Assembly (NCBI RefSeq): GCF_002158995.1
Contig: NZ_LOHF01000027.1
Coordinates: 15,185 to 79,184 of the forward strand
Reading direction: 5' to 3'
Source of the DNA: Pseudomonas caspiana
Lineage (GTDB): Bacteria; Pseudomonadota; Gammaproteobacteria; Pseudomonadales; Pseudomonadaceae
DNA: 64,000 nt
Positions 51,937 to 60,895 of this stretch are shown here, piece by piece (the stretch's first letter is position 1; every line of letters begins with the position of its first letter). The notes below the pieces were generated by a model, which had not been told where the DNA came from, did no database searches, and was given only the letters and a program-made list of their open reading frames with translations. The translations under genes were made by a program, and so were the position numbers.

Positions 51937-53916
51937 TCAGCGATGCTGACGGAATGCTTGATGCAACCGTTTCGGCCAGTTCTGCTCAAACCAGGTCTGC
52001 AGCTTGATGCATTGCCCCGGGTGGACCAGGCAAAGGTCATCCGGGCTCTTGCGGTAAGCATCTGCCAGCTCACGTAACTGTTGAGGGCCGAGTCCGCAAT
52101 AACCGTGTTTGTCGGTCTTGCCTTCGAACAGGAAATGCTCGGGTTGCAGCCTGGCGAGGAATTGCAGTCCCGCGTCGCGCATCCGCACGATGTACCACAA
52201 GCAATGGGCCAATGGCGCACCGCGCAGGCCTGGCTGTTCGGTCAGGCGCAAATCGGCATCAAGAAAAGTCAGCGCAGCATGTTGCCTGTGAGCGTCCATT
52301 GTCATAGAACGGTCTTTGGCGACCAGTAAAGGCGGTGCGCCCGTCATGCTGATGCGTGTGGCAGTCAGTCTGAATCTGGCATCTACCGTGGCGAGTTGCA
52401 GTTCCCGCCCGGCACTCAGGTGCAGGGTTTGCGGCAGGTCCAGATGAACCTGTTCAGCGCTCGGCAAGCTGTCCATAGATTGACTGGGCAAAGATGCGCC
52501 ATGCTCGTCAGGCACGCCAAGAATAATCGGTCGCTGCGGGTCGCTCTCAAAGTGCCCCACACTTAACGTCGCGCCAATGCGCAGCGCCTTTAGCTGCGGC
52601 AAAGAAATACAAGCATGCGCGTACAACTCAGCGCTGGCCTCGGCAGAGTCGGGGTCGAAGCCAATGGGTAGCCGTCCGTCCAGTCGCTGATCTTTTGTCT
52701 GCTTGCACTGGCTCAGCAAGGTTGCGGTTTGAACACCGGCTGCAGGTTTACGATGCTTCAACGCTGGCCGGAAAGGCATCTCCCAAGGCAGCACGCGGAA
52801 GCTGTTGCTATAGCCATCGCGATGAGACTCTGCGTTGAAGTCCTTCAGCTCCGGTTCCGAGCGTGCCGCCAGGGACTTGATAACCTCGATAATCTGCGCA
52901 GCATCTTCTGTCGCGCGGCTTGGCAAGAGTTGAGGTTGACTGGCGAAATGAGTGACCTCAACCAACAGCCATTGGTCGTTGAACCGCGCTTCGGGATGGG
53001 CCTGTACCTGGATTATCTGACCTGGCGTCATCGGCAAGTCGGTGCTCAGGCCGAGGATTGTGCGCCGCTCGCAACGTTGACGCTCCAGGACGCGGGCGCC
53101 AATTTGCCGCTCATGGGCCTGGCGCTCGGTGGGCAGACGCGAAAGCACGCTGGCCTCGAGGCGCTGATTGCTCGCATCCCGCTCATTAACGCGGGCGAGT
53201 TTCGGGGTGGGCAGAGCCCGGTGATGGTGTGAGAAGACGTTATGGTCAGCGGTGACTGGCTGCAGCGCCCATTGTTCGGCAAGGTACGAGATGGCAGGAG
53301 CATGTACTGCTTGCAATACGGGAGGTTTGAATTGGGCCGCAGATGATCGATGAGGGAAGCAGGCAGGGTCGTCGGCGAAGATCAGCAGATGACAGAAATG
53401 CTGATGTTCAAAACGCAAATGAATGCCTTCCTCTTCACACAACCGTAAAAGCAGCTCCAGATCGGTCTCATCGTGCTGTACGCACACTTCTCGCGGCGGA
53501 TAGATTCCCACCAGTTGCTCAAAGCGCCAAGTGGCCTTGTCAATGCGGTGCTCCTCAAGAAGCCGGGTAATGATGTGTGGCACGCTCAGTTCCCGGAACA
53601 CCCTGCGCTGACGACGCTGTTCCAGATCAAGCAAAGCAGGGCCAAGCGTGACGCGGTACAGGCTCGTCTTGATCCCCGCATGCAACTGGACAGCGCTGCT
53701 TATCTTGCCGTGCACCCCTTGATCCGGGCCAAGTGCCAGATAGGCTGCTGTTTGCTCAAGCGCCTTCAATTGCAGATTCGGATCGGTACTGAGCACATCA
53801 ATAACGAAACGATAGGGAGCATTCAAAGCTTCCCGCCCGCTGACGGTGATAACGGGAAGATTGGTCTTGTGATCGCCAATCGCCAGAGTGATCGGCATAC
53901 GTTGGCCTTCGGACAT
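51937..53916 (-). CDS. VgrG-like type VI secretion tip protein, isolated
   Basis: A protein of about 659 residues. The N-terminal gp27-like part is well kept (PYRFVIDVLSTDPNLQLKAL; PREVCVQHDETDLELLLRLC then EEEGIHLRFEHQ). The middle OB-fold/gp5 part looks weak: instead of the usual long run of GxDxxxxV spike repeats there is a short region around LHLSAGRELQLATVDARFRL. The C-terminal 100 residues (MRDAGLQFLARLQPEHFLFE...) form a separate domain. GGGAG precedes the ATG at 53916. No other type VI gene is in the window. It could be an orphan or a divergent tip carrying its own effector tail. Confidence 0.8.
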   Translation of the reverse strand: MSEGQRMPITLAIGDHKTNLPVITVSGREALNAPYRFVIDVLSTDPNLQLKALEQTAAYLALGPDQGVHGKISSAVQLHAGIKTSLYRVTLGPALLDLEQRRQRRVFRELSVPHIITRLLEEHRIDKATWRFEQLVGIYPPREVCVQHDETDLELLLRLCEEEGIHLRFEHQHFCHLLIFADDPACFPHRSSAAQFKPPVLQAVHAPAISYLAEQWALQPVTADHNVFSHHHRALPTPKLARVNERDASNQRLEASVLSRLPTERQAHERQIGARVLERQRCERRTILGLSTDLPMTPGQIIQVQAHPEARFNDQWLLVEVTHFASQPQLLPSRATEDAAQIIEVIKSLAARSEPELKDFNAESHRDGYSNSFRVLPWEMPFRPALKHRKPAAGVQTATLLSQCKQTKDQRLDGRLPIGFDPDSAEASAELYAHACISLPQLKALRIGATLSVGHFESDPQRPIILGVPDEHGASLPSQSMDSLPSAEQVHLDLPQTLHLSAGRELQLATVDARFRLTATRISMTGAPPLLVAKDRSMTMDAHRQHAALTFLDADLRLTEQPGLRGAPLAHCLWYIVRMRDAGLQFLARLQPEHFLFEGKTDKHGYCGLGPQQLRELADAYRKSPDDLCLVHPGQCIKLQTWFEQNWPKRLHQAFRQHR

Positions 53917-54252
53917 CCACATCGCTCCCACCTTGATTTGAGGGGGCAGAGGGTACGAAATGCCACGGGCCATAGGCATCGCTTCAGCATTTTTCAGAAA
54001 GGGACTACAGGTTAAAGAGGAATGTCGCTAGTTGCTTTGCAGTGCACTAACCCCGGTGAGAGATGACCTCGATGTGCAATCGGGCGACAGCAGGGGTTTC
54101 ATCTGGCGTCATCGGGTATAAAATGCGCGGCGTCGAGCATCGATCGCGACGTATCGGTTACCTCATTTTCAACGTTTTGCCGTGGTTTGCAGTCATTCCG
54201 TTTACCGGTACTGGCGCATCGGGCAAGACGCAATCGGATCAAGAGAGCAAGC
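53917..54252. other. Divergent promoter region between vgrG and the YebC-family gene
   Basis: No convincing frame is present. A TATAAAAT at 54117-54124 could be a -10 element for the rightward gene. No repeat or operator is recognised. Confidence 0.35.
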
Positions 54253-54957
54253 ATGGGCGCACAGTGGAAGGTCAAGCATAAAGAAGCAGCATCCAATGCC
54301 AAGGGACGTATCTTCGGCAAGCTGTCCAAGGAAATCATGATTGCAGCGCGCGCCGGAGCAGACCCGGACATGAATCCGCGCCTGCGATTGGTGGTAGAGC
54401 AGGCAAAGAAAGCCTCCATGCCGCGGGAAACCCTGGAACGCGCAATCAAGAAAGGTGCAGGCCTGCTGGGCGAAAACGTTACCTTCGAACGCCTTACCTA
54501 CGAGGGCTTTGCGCCACATCGTGTGCCGGTGATCGTTGAGTGCCTGACCGACAATATCAACCGCACGGTCTCTGAAATCCGCGTGTTGTTCCGCAAGGGC
54601 CAGTTGGGCGCAGCAGGTTCGGTGTCCTGGGACTTCAACTATCAGGGCATGATCGAAGCGATGCCGATCAACCCGGATGCTGATCCTGACGAAGCGGCTA
54701 TCGAGGCAGGCGCTCAGGATTGTGAGCCGGGCGAAGAGGGCGCAACCCTGTTTCTGACCGAGCCTACCGACATGGATGCAGTCTGCAAAAAGCTTCCGGA
54801 GTTCGGTTTTACCGTGCAGTCAGCTCAGTTGGGCTACCGCCCGAAAAGCACCGTTAATGGCCTCAACGATGAGCAAATGGCCGAAGTTGAAGCGTTCCTG
54901 GCTGCCATCGATAACAACGACGACGTGCAGAACGTTTATGTAGGTCTGGCGGGATAA
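54253..54957 (+). CDS. YebC/PmpR-family regulatory protein
   Basis: A 234-residue protein of the YebC/TACO1 family. Expected segments are GAQWKVKHKEAASNAKGRIF, GKLSKEIMIAARAGADPDMN, LERAIKKGAG, YEGFAPHRVPVIVECLTDNI plus NRTVSEIR, and the LGYRPKSTV C-terminal part. Members act as DNA-binding regulators or help ribosomes translate proline-rich stretches. The start resembles the YeeN-type paralogue rather than the ruvC-linked YebC. The ATG at 54253 is chosen from the conserved N-terminus. Confidence 0.92.
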   Translation: MGAQWKVKHKEAASNAKGRIFGKLSKEIMIAARAGADPDMNPRLRLVVEQAKKASMPRETLERAIKKGAGLLGENVTFERLTYEGFAPHRVPVIVECLTDNINRTVSEIRVLFRKGQLGAAGSVSWDFNYQGMIEAMPINPDADPDEAAIEAGAQDCEPGEEGATLFLTEPTDMDAVCKKLPEFGFTVQSAQLGYRPKSTVNGLNDEQMAEVEAFLAAIDNNDDVQNVYVGLAG

Positions 54958-55015
54958 GCAAACTCGCGTAAACGCTTTCTCTGTGGGGGCTCGTGATCCC
55001 CTGCAGAGCGAGCAC

Positions 55016-56308
55016 TTATTGCAAGGCTTGACCCAGTCTCTGCTCTATCTCCTGCAACGTCGGTCGCTGACTGACCGTTGGCTGAACACAGCTAGTCTGC
55101 AGTGCCCACAAGGCATCCTCTACAGGCTCGGAACAGCGTTCCAGCAACTCACCCAGCAAAATCCCGAACGCCCGCGCTTCGATGCGTTGCAGGGCATGGC
55201 TCTGTGCCGGCGTGGAATAAAACGACGCCGCGCCGAAATCTCCCAGTAAGCAATCGCCGTCGTCGTGCCAGAGAATGTTATGGCCGTACAGGTCGCCGTG
55301 AGTCATACCGTTTCGATGCAGGTGCGCAGTGACTGACGCGATGCCGTTCGCCAGTCGCCATGTAGTGTCTCTGGTCAGATGCAAACCCGTTGGGTAAACG
55401 TCTCTGGAGCAGGAATCCAGACTCGGTGGACCTGCCAGATTAACGAAGTTCGGTTCAATCAGTTGCATGACCAATCCCGCGGATGATTGAGGATGATCGA
55501 ATATCTGGCCTTCAACCTTGATGAGATTCTGGTGAGTCCCCGCAGCGATGCATGCGGCCATTTCGTTGAGCGGCGAGCCGTCGCTGGTCACAGTGCCTTT
55601 GTATAGTTTGACGGCGACAGTTCTGGCCGCCTGCTGTGGCGGTTGCCACACGGCTTGCTGGATCACCCCGGAAGCGCCTTCGCCCAGTTGCTGTTGAATA
55701 CTCAGTTCTGCCCACGGGATTTGCCGGACAGGCTTTGACTCAAGCGCGGCGCAGAGCGGATTACCGGCAAAGGCCAGCCAAGCCAGCGAGGGGAGTTGCA
55801 GCAGCCAGTCCGGCAGTTCGGTCAGCTGGTTGGCCGCGATGCGCAGAAGCTCAAGCTGATGACACTGGGCAAGACTCGCGGGGAGGCTGGTCAGGCGATT
55901 ACCGGCCAGCATCAATTTTTGCAGCGACCGGCACTCGCCCAGCGCTTGCGGCAATTGCTCTATCTGGTTATCGGTCAGGATCAGCCAGCGCAGCCGAGGC
56001 GGCAGTGCAGCAGCCGCGACGTGCGAGATCTGGTTAGCCTTGAACCCGACGATCTGCAAACTCTCACAACGACCTATCGCGGCAGGCAGCTCAGTAAAAG
56101 GGTTGTCGGAACAGAACAGCACCTTCAAGCGTGATAACCGATACAGGTCATCGGGCAAGCTGGTCAGAGCGTTACCACTTAGATTGAGGACTTCCAGCGA
56201 ATCAGCCAGGTCGAAGATTTCCACTGGAAACTCGCTCAGCCCGCAAGACAGGTCCAAACGTTTGATACCGGCCAGTTTGCCACTGCGCAGGTCCGCGAGT
56301 GTATGCAT
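55016..56308 (-). CDS. Leucine-rich repeat protein kinase
   Basis: A 430-residue protein. Residues 1-190 hold about seven leucine-rich repeats (IKRLDLSCGLSEFPVEIFDL; LEVLNLSGNALTSLPDDLYR; LRWLILTDNQIEQLPQALGE). Residues 205-430 form a Hanks-type kinase: glycine loop LGEGASGVIQQAV, lysine in VAVKLYK, catalytic loop HGDLYGHNIL (HGD in place of HRD), and metal-binding GDFGAAS. No signal peptide or membrane helix is seen, so it should be cytosolic. The next leftward frame is convergent. Its target is unknown; the architecture is rare in bacteria, though seen in some Pseudomonas. Confidence 0.9.
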   Translation of the reverse strand: MHTLADLRSGKLAGIKRLDLSCGLSEFPVEIFDLADSLEVLNLSGNALTSLPDDLYRLSRLKVLFCSDNPFTELPAAIGRCESLQIVGFKANQISHVAAAALPPRLRWLILTDNQIEQLPQALGECRSLQKLMLAGNRLTSLPASLAQCHQLELLRIAANQLTELPDWLLQLPSLAWLAFAGNPLCAALESKPVRQIPWAELSIQQQLGEGASGVIQQAVWQPPQQAARTVAVKLYKGTVTSDGSPLNEMAACIAAGTHQNLIKVEGQIFDHPQSSAGLVMQLIEPNFVNLAGPPSLDSCSRDVYPTGLHLTRDTTWRLANGIASVTAHLHRNGMTHGDLYGHNILWHDDGDCLLGDFGAASFYSTPAQSHALQRIEARAFGILLGELLERCSEPVEDALWALQTSCVQPTVSQRPTLQEIEQRLGQALQ

Positions 56309-56311
56309 GGA

Positions 56312-56887
56312 TTAGCGAAGACCCGTAGTGTCAGCAGGGAGGCTGAGGCAACGCTCGACCCACACATGAACGCGCTCAAGGCTGGGGGGCGCTTCTGCGT
56401 ACAAGATGCGATAGATCATGGGGGCAACCACCATATCGATGAGCTCATTGGCATCGGGGGCGGCCTCGCCACGGGCAAGAGCCCGGTCGATGATGATCTG
56501 CAACTGATCACGGGTGATGCCTGCACATTTGCCCGAACACGTCGCCGCACTGCTGGCCACGACATCGCGCATCATCTCCCGGCCTGGCGCGGAATTCATT
56601 TCATCGAGATACATCTCGGTCCACGTGCGCAGATCGTCACGCAGGTTGCCGCAATCAATGGGTTCGTCCGGGCGCAGGCGCTCCACGGCAGCATCAGCCA
56701 ATAATGTGGTCAGGTCGCCCCAACGGCGATAGATCGTGGATGGTGTGACGCCCGCACGTGCTGCGATCATCGGGACGCTCAAGGCGGCACGATCGTGTTC
56801 GCCGAGCAAGTCACGAACCGCGCTGTGAATTGATTCTTGCACGCGGGCGCTGCGACCGCCGGTGCGTATTCCTTCTTTTATAGCCAT
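56312..56887 (-). CDS. TetR-family transcriptional repressor
   Basis: A 191-residue TetR regulator: helix-turn-helix in ALSVPMIAARAGVTPSTIYR (residues 34-55, continuing RRWGDLTTLLADAAVERL) and a C-terminal ligand domain. It is divergent from an MFS exporter, the usual local-repressor arrangement, and a palindromic operator lies between them (56897-56921). It ends three bases from the LRR-kinase start. Confidence 0.92.
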   Translation of the reverse strand: MAIKEGIRTGGRSARVQESIHSAVRDLLGEHDRAALSVPMIAARAGVTPSTIYRRWGDLTTLLADAAVERLRPDEPIDCGNLRDDLRTWTEMYLDEMNSAPGREMMRDVVASSAATCSGKCAGITRDQLQIIIDRALARGEAAPDANELIDMVVAPMIYRILYAEAPPSLERVHVWVERCLSLPADTTGLR

Positions 56888-56896
56888 GAGGCGGAC

Positions 56897-56921
56897 CTTA
56901 ACACAAAGTATTTGCTTTAAG
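56897..56921. promoter_or_regulatory. Palindromic operator for the TetR/MFS pair
   Basis: CTTAA, CAAA, TTTG and TTAAG are symmetric around 56909, giving nine matching positions in each 12-base arm. Ten bases upstream of the TetR start and 73 bases before the MFS gene, it suits control of both directions. Confidence 0.65.
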
Positions 56922-56993
56922 CTGCGTCAGCTCGCACAATCCGGAAACGCTAAACCTTAGCTTTAATGATGTGCCTGATCGGAGAGTGTACCC

Positions 56994-58199
56994 ATGTCCC
57001 GTCTATTGCAGAACCCTGACCGGGGAAACAGCGCCTTGGGGTTCCTGGCATTGACGACGCTGTGTTTTTTCGCAGCGTCCAGTGCGCCGACGCCGCTCTA
57101 CCATTTGTATCAGCAGGGCTGGGGTTTTTCTGCAGCGATGCTGACGCTGATTTTTGCGGTGTATGCGTTTACGTTGCTGGTAGCGTTACTGATGGTTGGA
57201 TCGCTGTCCGATTATCTGGGCAGACGTCCTGTGATCTTTGCGGCGTTGCTGTTGGAGAGTGTCTCCATGCTGCTGTTCATTTTTGCCGTTGATGTCGGTT
57301 GGTTACTGGCGGCAAGGATGATTCAAGGACTGGCAACCGGCATGGCGGGCAGTGTCTTGGGCGCGGCCTTGCTGGACAACGACGAAGCAAAGGGGCCTTT
57401 GATCAACAGTGTCGCTCCCATGTTCGGCATGGCCCTTGGCGCGCTGGGCACTGGACTTTTGGTAGAGCTTGCGCCGCTGCCGATGTTGCTGACGTACTGC
57501 CTGTTGCTGACAGCGTTTGTCGGGCAAGCGATCTATGTCTGGTTCATTCCGGAAACGGTCAGCACCCAGCCGGGCGCCTGGAGCTCTCTTAAGCCTTCTT
57601 TGCATGTCCCTGTTCAGGCCAGGCGCACGTTATGGCTGGTGTTGCCGGTGGATATCGCCGCCTGGTCTTTGGGCGGTTTCTTTCTGTCGCTTTCGCCGTC
57701 GCTGCTGGCCGCTGCCACGGGGACCACTTCTGCGATCAATGGCGGGCTGGCTGTCGCCACATTGACTATCAGCGGCGCGCTGGGGATTTTCACCTTAAGG
57801 TCGCGGCCTGCGGTGCAAGGGCTTTGGGTCGGTGCCAGTTGCTTGCCAGTCGGTGTTGCGGTGATTCTTACGGCGGTCAATGCCGGCTGGCTGTGGCTGT
57901 TCTTCGTCGGCTCGGTCATCGCGGGTGTTGGCTTCGGTTCGGGCTTTTTAGGCGCATTACGGTTGTTGCTGCCGTTGGCTCACGCCCATGAGCGCGCGGG
58001 TCTGATGTCCGCTTTCTATGTGCTCAGCTATCTGGCGTTCTGCATCCCGGCGTTGATTGCTGGTCTGAGCGCCCACAGCTTCGGGCTGATCGCGACGACC
58101 AATGCCTACGGTGGAGTGGTGATTGTGCTGGCGCTACTGGCGCTGTCCGGGTTAATCGTCAAGCATGTGGCGGGAAAGGCCGCGGTGAGCTCTGTTTGA
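56994..58199 (+). CDS. MFS transporter
   Basis: A 401-residue major facilitator with twelve predicted helices. The MFS loop motif is GSLSDYLGRRPVIFAALLL. Segments such as RMIQGLATGMAGSVLGAALL and SFGLIATTNAYGGVVIVLAL belong to helices 4 and 12. GGAGAG precedes the ATG at 56994. Control by the divergent TetR repressor suggests efflux of a small toxic molecule. The substrate is unknown. Confidence 0.9.
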   Translation: MSRLLQNPDRGNSALGFLALTTLCFFAASSAPTPLYHLYQQGWGFSAAMLTLIFAVYAFTLLVALLMVGSLSDYLGRRPVIFAALLLESVSMLLFIFAVDVGWLLAARMIQGLATGMAGSVLGAALLDNDEAKGPLINSVAPMFGMALGALGTGLLVELAPLPMLLTYCLLLTAFVGQAIYVWFIPETVSTQPGAWSSLKPSLHVPVQARRTLWLVLPVDIAAWSLGGFFLSLSPSLLAAATGTTSAINGGLAVATLTISGALGIFTLRSRPAVQGLWVGASCLPVGVAVILTAVNAGWLWLFFVGSVIAGVGFGSGFLGALRLLLPLAHAHERAGLMSAFYVLSYLAFCIPALIAGLSAHSFGLIATTNAYGGVVIVLALLALSGLIVKHVAGKAAVSSV

Positions 58200-58237
58200 C
58201 GCTGATCAGGACCTGACACTGGTCGATCGCATAACCC

Positions 58238-58325
58238 GTTGGAGGGAGGTTTGCCTGCGAAGAACGATGGCGCAGTTTTATTGCCCCACCGCATTGACTG
58301 ATTCGCGGGCAAGCCTCGCTCCAAC
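58238..58325. repeat. REP pair, diverged GTGGGAGCG class
   Basis: GTTGGAGGGAGGTTTGCCTG and ATTCGCGGGCAAGCCTCGCT form imperfect arms. It lies between the MFS gene and the convergent anti-sigma gene. Confidence 0.75.
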
Positions 58326-58355
58326 GGCAATTTCCTTTCAATCCGAAGCTATTAG

Positions 58356-59114
58356 TCAGATAGCCCCGGGCAGCGCCTTGCGGGCCAGTTGCGCGGCCGG
58401 GTCTTTGGTCGGGGTGACCATGGCATAGTTGTATCCGGAACCAGACCAGTAGTCGGCCTGCAGATCACCGTCCAGTCGGGTTCCGCGCGGCAGCATGTGG
58501 TTCTTTGCTCCAGGCGGGCGGATATAGAAACTCAGGGTGCGGCCTTCCGGGTCCTTGTACACCACCAACGCCGCAGCGCCTTGCTCGGTGGTTGTCATGC
58601 GTCCGCTGACCGGTTTGAAGCCCGCAGCCTCAAGATTGGGCAGGCGGTTTGCCTGGGCGAAGTGACGGTCTAGCCAGCTCTGTGCGTCGCTGGTCTTTTC
58701 AGCGCTCCAGTCGCTGGCCATGTTGTCGTTCACGGCGAACATCCGGTAGGCCTGCAAGGCATCAGCCATGGGCGGCATGCTGCTGGCAAGGGTCAACTCT
58801 CGTGCTTGCCAGCCGCTGAACCCGCCAACACCTACGGCGAGCATTAACATGGCTGCCGTCGCCAGATGACGATATCGATTACGGCGCTGGCGCTGGCGGA
58901 TAAACGCGGGGTCCAGTTCGGGGTTCGGCTCACGCTGCAAATCGCCGCTTAGCGCCGCACGCAAGCGTTTTGCGTCCTCTTGCCAGGCCTTGACTTGCAG
59001 CGCGACCTGCGGATGGGCCGCCAGCCAGGTTTCCAGGCGCAGGCGGTCGGCCTCGCTCAGTTGATGATCCACGTAAGCGTGCAGGTCGAGTTCGCTGGGG
59101 GGCAGGGTGATCAT
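58356..59114 (-). CDS. Anti-sigma factor partner of the ECF sigma
   Basis: A 252-residue membrane anti-sigma. The N-terminal cytosolic part (LDLHAYVDHQLSEADRLRLE, then TWLAAHPQVALQVKAWQEDA) resembles zinc-type anti-sigma domains but lacks the HxxxCxxC motif. One membrane helix is at about 83-103 (LATAAMLMLAVGVGGFSGWQ). The periplasmic C-terminal part (150 residues; TEQGAAALVVYKDPEGRTLS) could sense the signal. The ATG at 59114 overlaps the sigma stop (ATGA). Confidence 0.88.
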   Translation of the reverse strand: MITLPPSELDLHAYVDHQLSEADRLRLETWLAAHPQVALQVKAWQEDAKRLRAALSGDLQREPNPELDPAFIRQRQRRNRYRHLATAAMLMLAVGVGGFSGWQARELTLASSMPPMADALQAYRMFAVNDNMASDWSAEKTSDAQSWLDRHFAQANRLPNLEAAGFKPVSGRMTTTEQGAAALVVYKDPEGRTLSFYIRPPGAKNHMLPRGTRLDGDLQADYWSGSGYNYAMVTPTKDPAAQLARKALPGAI

Positions 59115-59623
59115 TTCAATATCCGCAGAGAAGGGGTCGTGATTTCGCCATCGCTGAACTGACGAAGGGCCTGACGAGCGCGGGACAAACGGGACATTAC
59201 CGTGCCAATGGGCACGTCGAGAATCGTAGCGACTTCCTTGTAACTCAAGCCTTCCACTGAGATCCATAGCAGCAGGGCACGCTGCTCGGTGTTCAGGCGT
59301 TCAAAAGCACCAAGGGTTGATTGGGCAACCACGGTGCGCTCTACGCTAGGCTGGTAATCTTCCTCGCCGCCGCCGGTGAAAAGCTCCAGCATACGGCTGT
59401 AACGTCGCGAGCGCCGATGGGCGTCCAGAAATTGGCGATAGAGTATCGAGAACAACCAGGCGCGCAAATCGCCTTCCGGGCGCTTGCCTTTCCAGGCCGA
59501 CAGGGCTTTCTCCAGGCTGGCCTGAACCAGGTCGTCAGCACTGCTGGCATTGCGGGTGAGCGACAGGGCAAACCGGCGCATTCGTGGAATCAGTTCCCTT
59601 AATGGTCCATCGAGTTCGTTCAT
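59111..59623 (-). CDS. ECF sigma factor controlling a catalase/cytochrome b561 module
   Basis: A 170-residue ECF sigma. Region 2 (LIPRMRRFALSLTRNASSAD then DLVQASLEKAL; DLRAWLFSILYRQFLDAHRR) and region 4 (LNTEQRALLLWISVEGLSYK, then EVATILDVPIGTVMSRLSRA) are complete. The ATG at 59623 is the first that leaves a normal N-terminus. It is paired with an anti-sigma downstream and divergent from the catalase-like gene. Its own promoter and the opposite one have the same motif, suggesting autoregulation. Confidence 0.92.
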   Translation of the reverse strand: MNELDGPLRELIPRMRRFALSLTRNASSADDLVQASLEKALSAWKGKRPEGDLRAWLFSILYRQFLDAHRRSRRYSRMLELFTGGGEEDYQPSVERTVVAQSTLGAFERLNTEQRALLLWISVEGLSYKEVATILDVPIGTVMSRLSRARQALRQFSDGEITTPSLRILK

Positions 59624-59676
59624 GGGCTGCTTTCTCTGGTCAGCAACGGTGATCTTCGCAATCGTGAGATCAGCCA

Positions 59677-59701
59677 GACGATGCTCCCGGCGATATATTC
59701 C
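59677..59701 (-). promoter_or_regulatory. ECF-type promoter of the sigma gene
   Basis: On the minus strand GGAAT, then 16 bases, then CGTC. This has the typical -35/-10 shape of ECF promoters and matches the promoter on the other strand at 59730-59754 exactly in motif and spacing. Confidence 0.7.
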
Positions 59702-59729
59702 ACCATTTATGCAATTTTTTCCGGCGGAT

Positions 59730-59754
59730 GGAATAAACACTTCCAGGCTTCGTC
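59730..59754 (+). promoter_or_regulatory. ECF-type promoter of the catalase-like gene
   Basis: GGAAT at 59730-59734, 16 bases, then CGTC at 59751-59754, upstream of the catalase-like gene. It mirrors the sigma-gene promoter. Confidence 0.7.
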
Positions 59755-59797
59755 CTACGGCCCATAAATCGTGATAGCCGATGACCTGGAGTTTCAT

Positions 59798-60895
59798 ATG
59801 ACCGACCGTGATCCTTTACCTGAGAGGCAAAGACCTCCCTTGAGTCTCACCGCAACAGGCCTGCGCCTGGCCGGAATTGGCGTGGTGGTACTCGTTGCCG
59901 CCACCGCTTTTGCCTACGTCGGTGGTTACCTCGACCCACAGCGCCTGACCCCGGACAAGCTGGTCAATACGCTGGAGCACAACAACGGCACCTTCCCCGG
60001 ATATCGCCGCAACCACCCCAAAGGAGTGTGCGTTGCAGGTTACTTCGACAGTAACGGCGCGGCAGCCGGGCTTTCCCGTGCTGAAGTTTTTTCCGCGACT
60101 CGCACGCCGGTGGAAGGCCGGTTTGCCTTGCCAACCGGTAATCCCTACTCGCCAGACAGTGCCGCCCCGATTCGCAGTCTGGCCGTGCGTTTCACCCAAA
60201 AAGATGGCCAGCAGTGGCGCACCGGGATGAACGCCATGCCGGTGTTCCCTGTGGGTACGCCACAGGCGTTCTATGAATTACTGCAAGCCACGGCACCGGA
60301 CCCCAAAACCGGTAAGCCTGACCCGGCAAAACCACCTGCGTTCTTCGGCAGTCATCCGGAAACAGCGCCATTCCTGGCGTGGGTTAAAACCGCCAAGCCT
60401 TCGGCCAGCTACGCAACGGTCACTTACAACAGCGTCAACGCGTTCTATCTGATCAATGCCGAGGGTAAACGTCAGGCTGTGCGCTGGAACATGGTGCCTG
60501 TCGACGCGGCTGAATCAGCTGCGCCTGCGCCGGATACCAAGGACTACCTCGAACCAGATCTGGGCTCGCGTCTGGCTGCAGGACCGCTACGTTTCAATTT
60601 GATCCTGACCCTGGCCAATGCTGATGACCCGGTCAACGACGCCAGCAAACAGTGGCCTGCTGATCGTCGCACGGTGAACGCAGGCACTCTGGTACTGGAA
60701 AGCGAACAGCCGCAGTTGAGCGGCGCATGCCGCGACATCAACTACGACCCGTTGGTACTGCCATCCGGCATCAGTGGATCGGACGATCCGCTGTTGGCAG
60801 CGCGTTCGGCTGCTTACGCCACTTCTTACAAACGGCGTACCGCTGAAGTCGAGCAACTCCCCAAAACCGCGCCCGTCCCGGAGAAAAAATCATGA
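59798..60895 (+). CDS. SrpA-type catalase-related peroxidase, membrane anchored
   Basis: A 365-residue catalase-like heme protein with an N-terminal membrane helix (GIGVVVLVAATAFAYVGGYL). The core keeps NHPKGVCVAGYFDSNG (distal region), SLAVRFTQKDGQQWRTGMN and VTYNSVNAFYLINAEGKRQA, like the SrpA family of short catalases. The GGAG just before the ATG at 59798 supports this start. It is probably a periplasmic heme peroxidase. It overlaps a cytochrome b561 gene that could supply electrons. Confidence 0.9.
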   Translation: MTDRDPLPERQRPPLSLTATGLRLAGIGVVVLVAATAFAYVGGYLDPQRLTPDKLVNTLEHNNGTFPGYRRNHPKGVCVAGYFDSNGAAAGLSRAEVFSATRTPVEGRFALPTGNPYSPDSAAPIRSLAVRFTQKDGQQWRTGMNAMPVFPVGTPQAFYELLQATAPDPKTGKPDPAKPPAFFGSHPETAPFLAWVKTAKPSASYATVTYNSVNAFYLINAEGKRQAVRWNMVPVDAAESAAPAPDTKDYLEPDLGSRLAAGPLRFNLILTLANADDPVNDASKQWPADRRTVNAGTLVLESEQPQLSGACRDINYDPLVLPSGISGSDDPLLAARSAAYATSYKRRTAEVEQLPKTAPVPEKKS

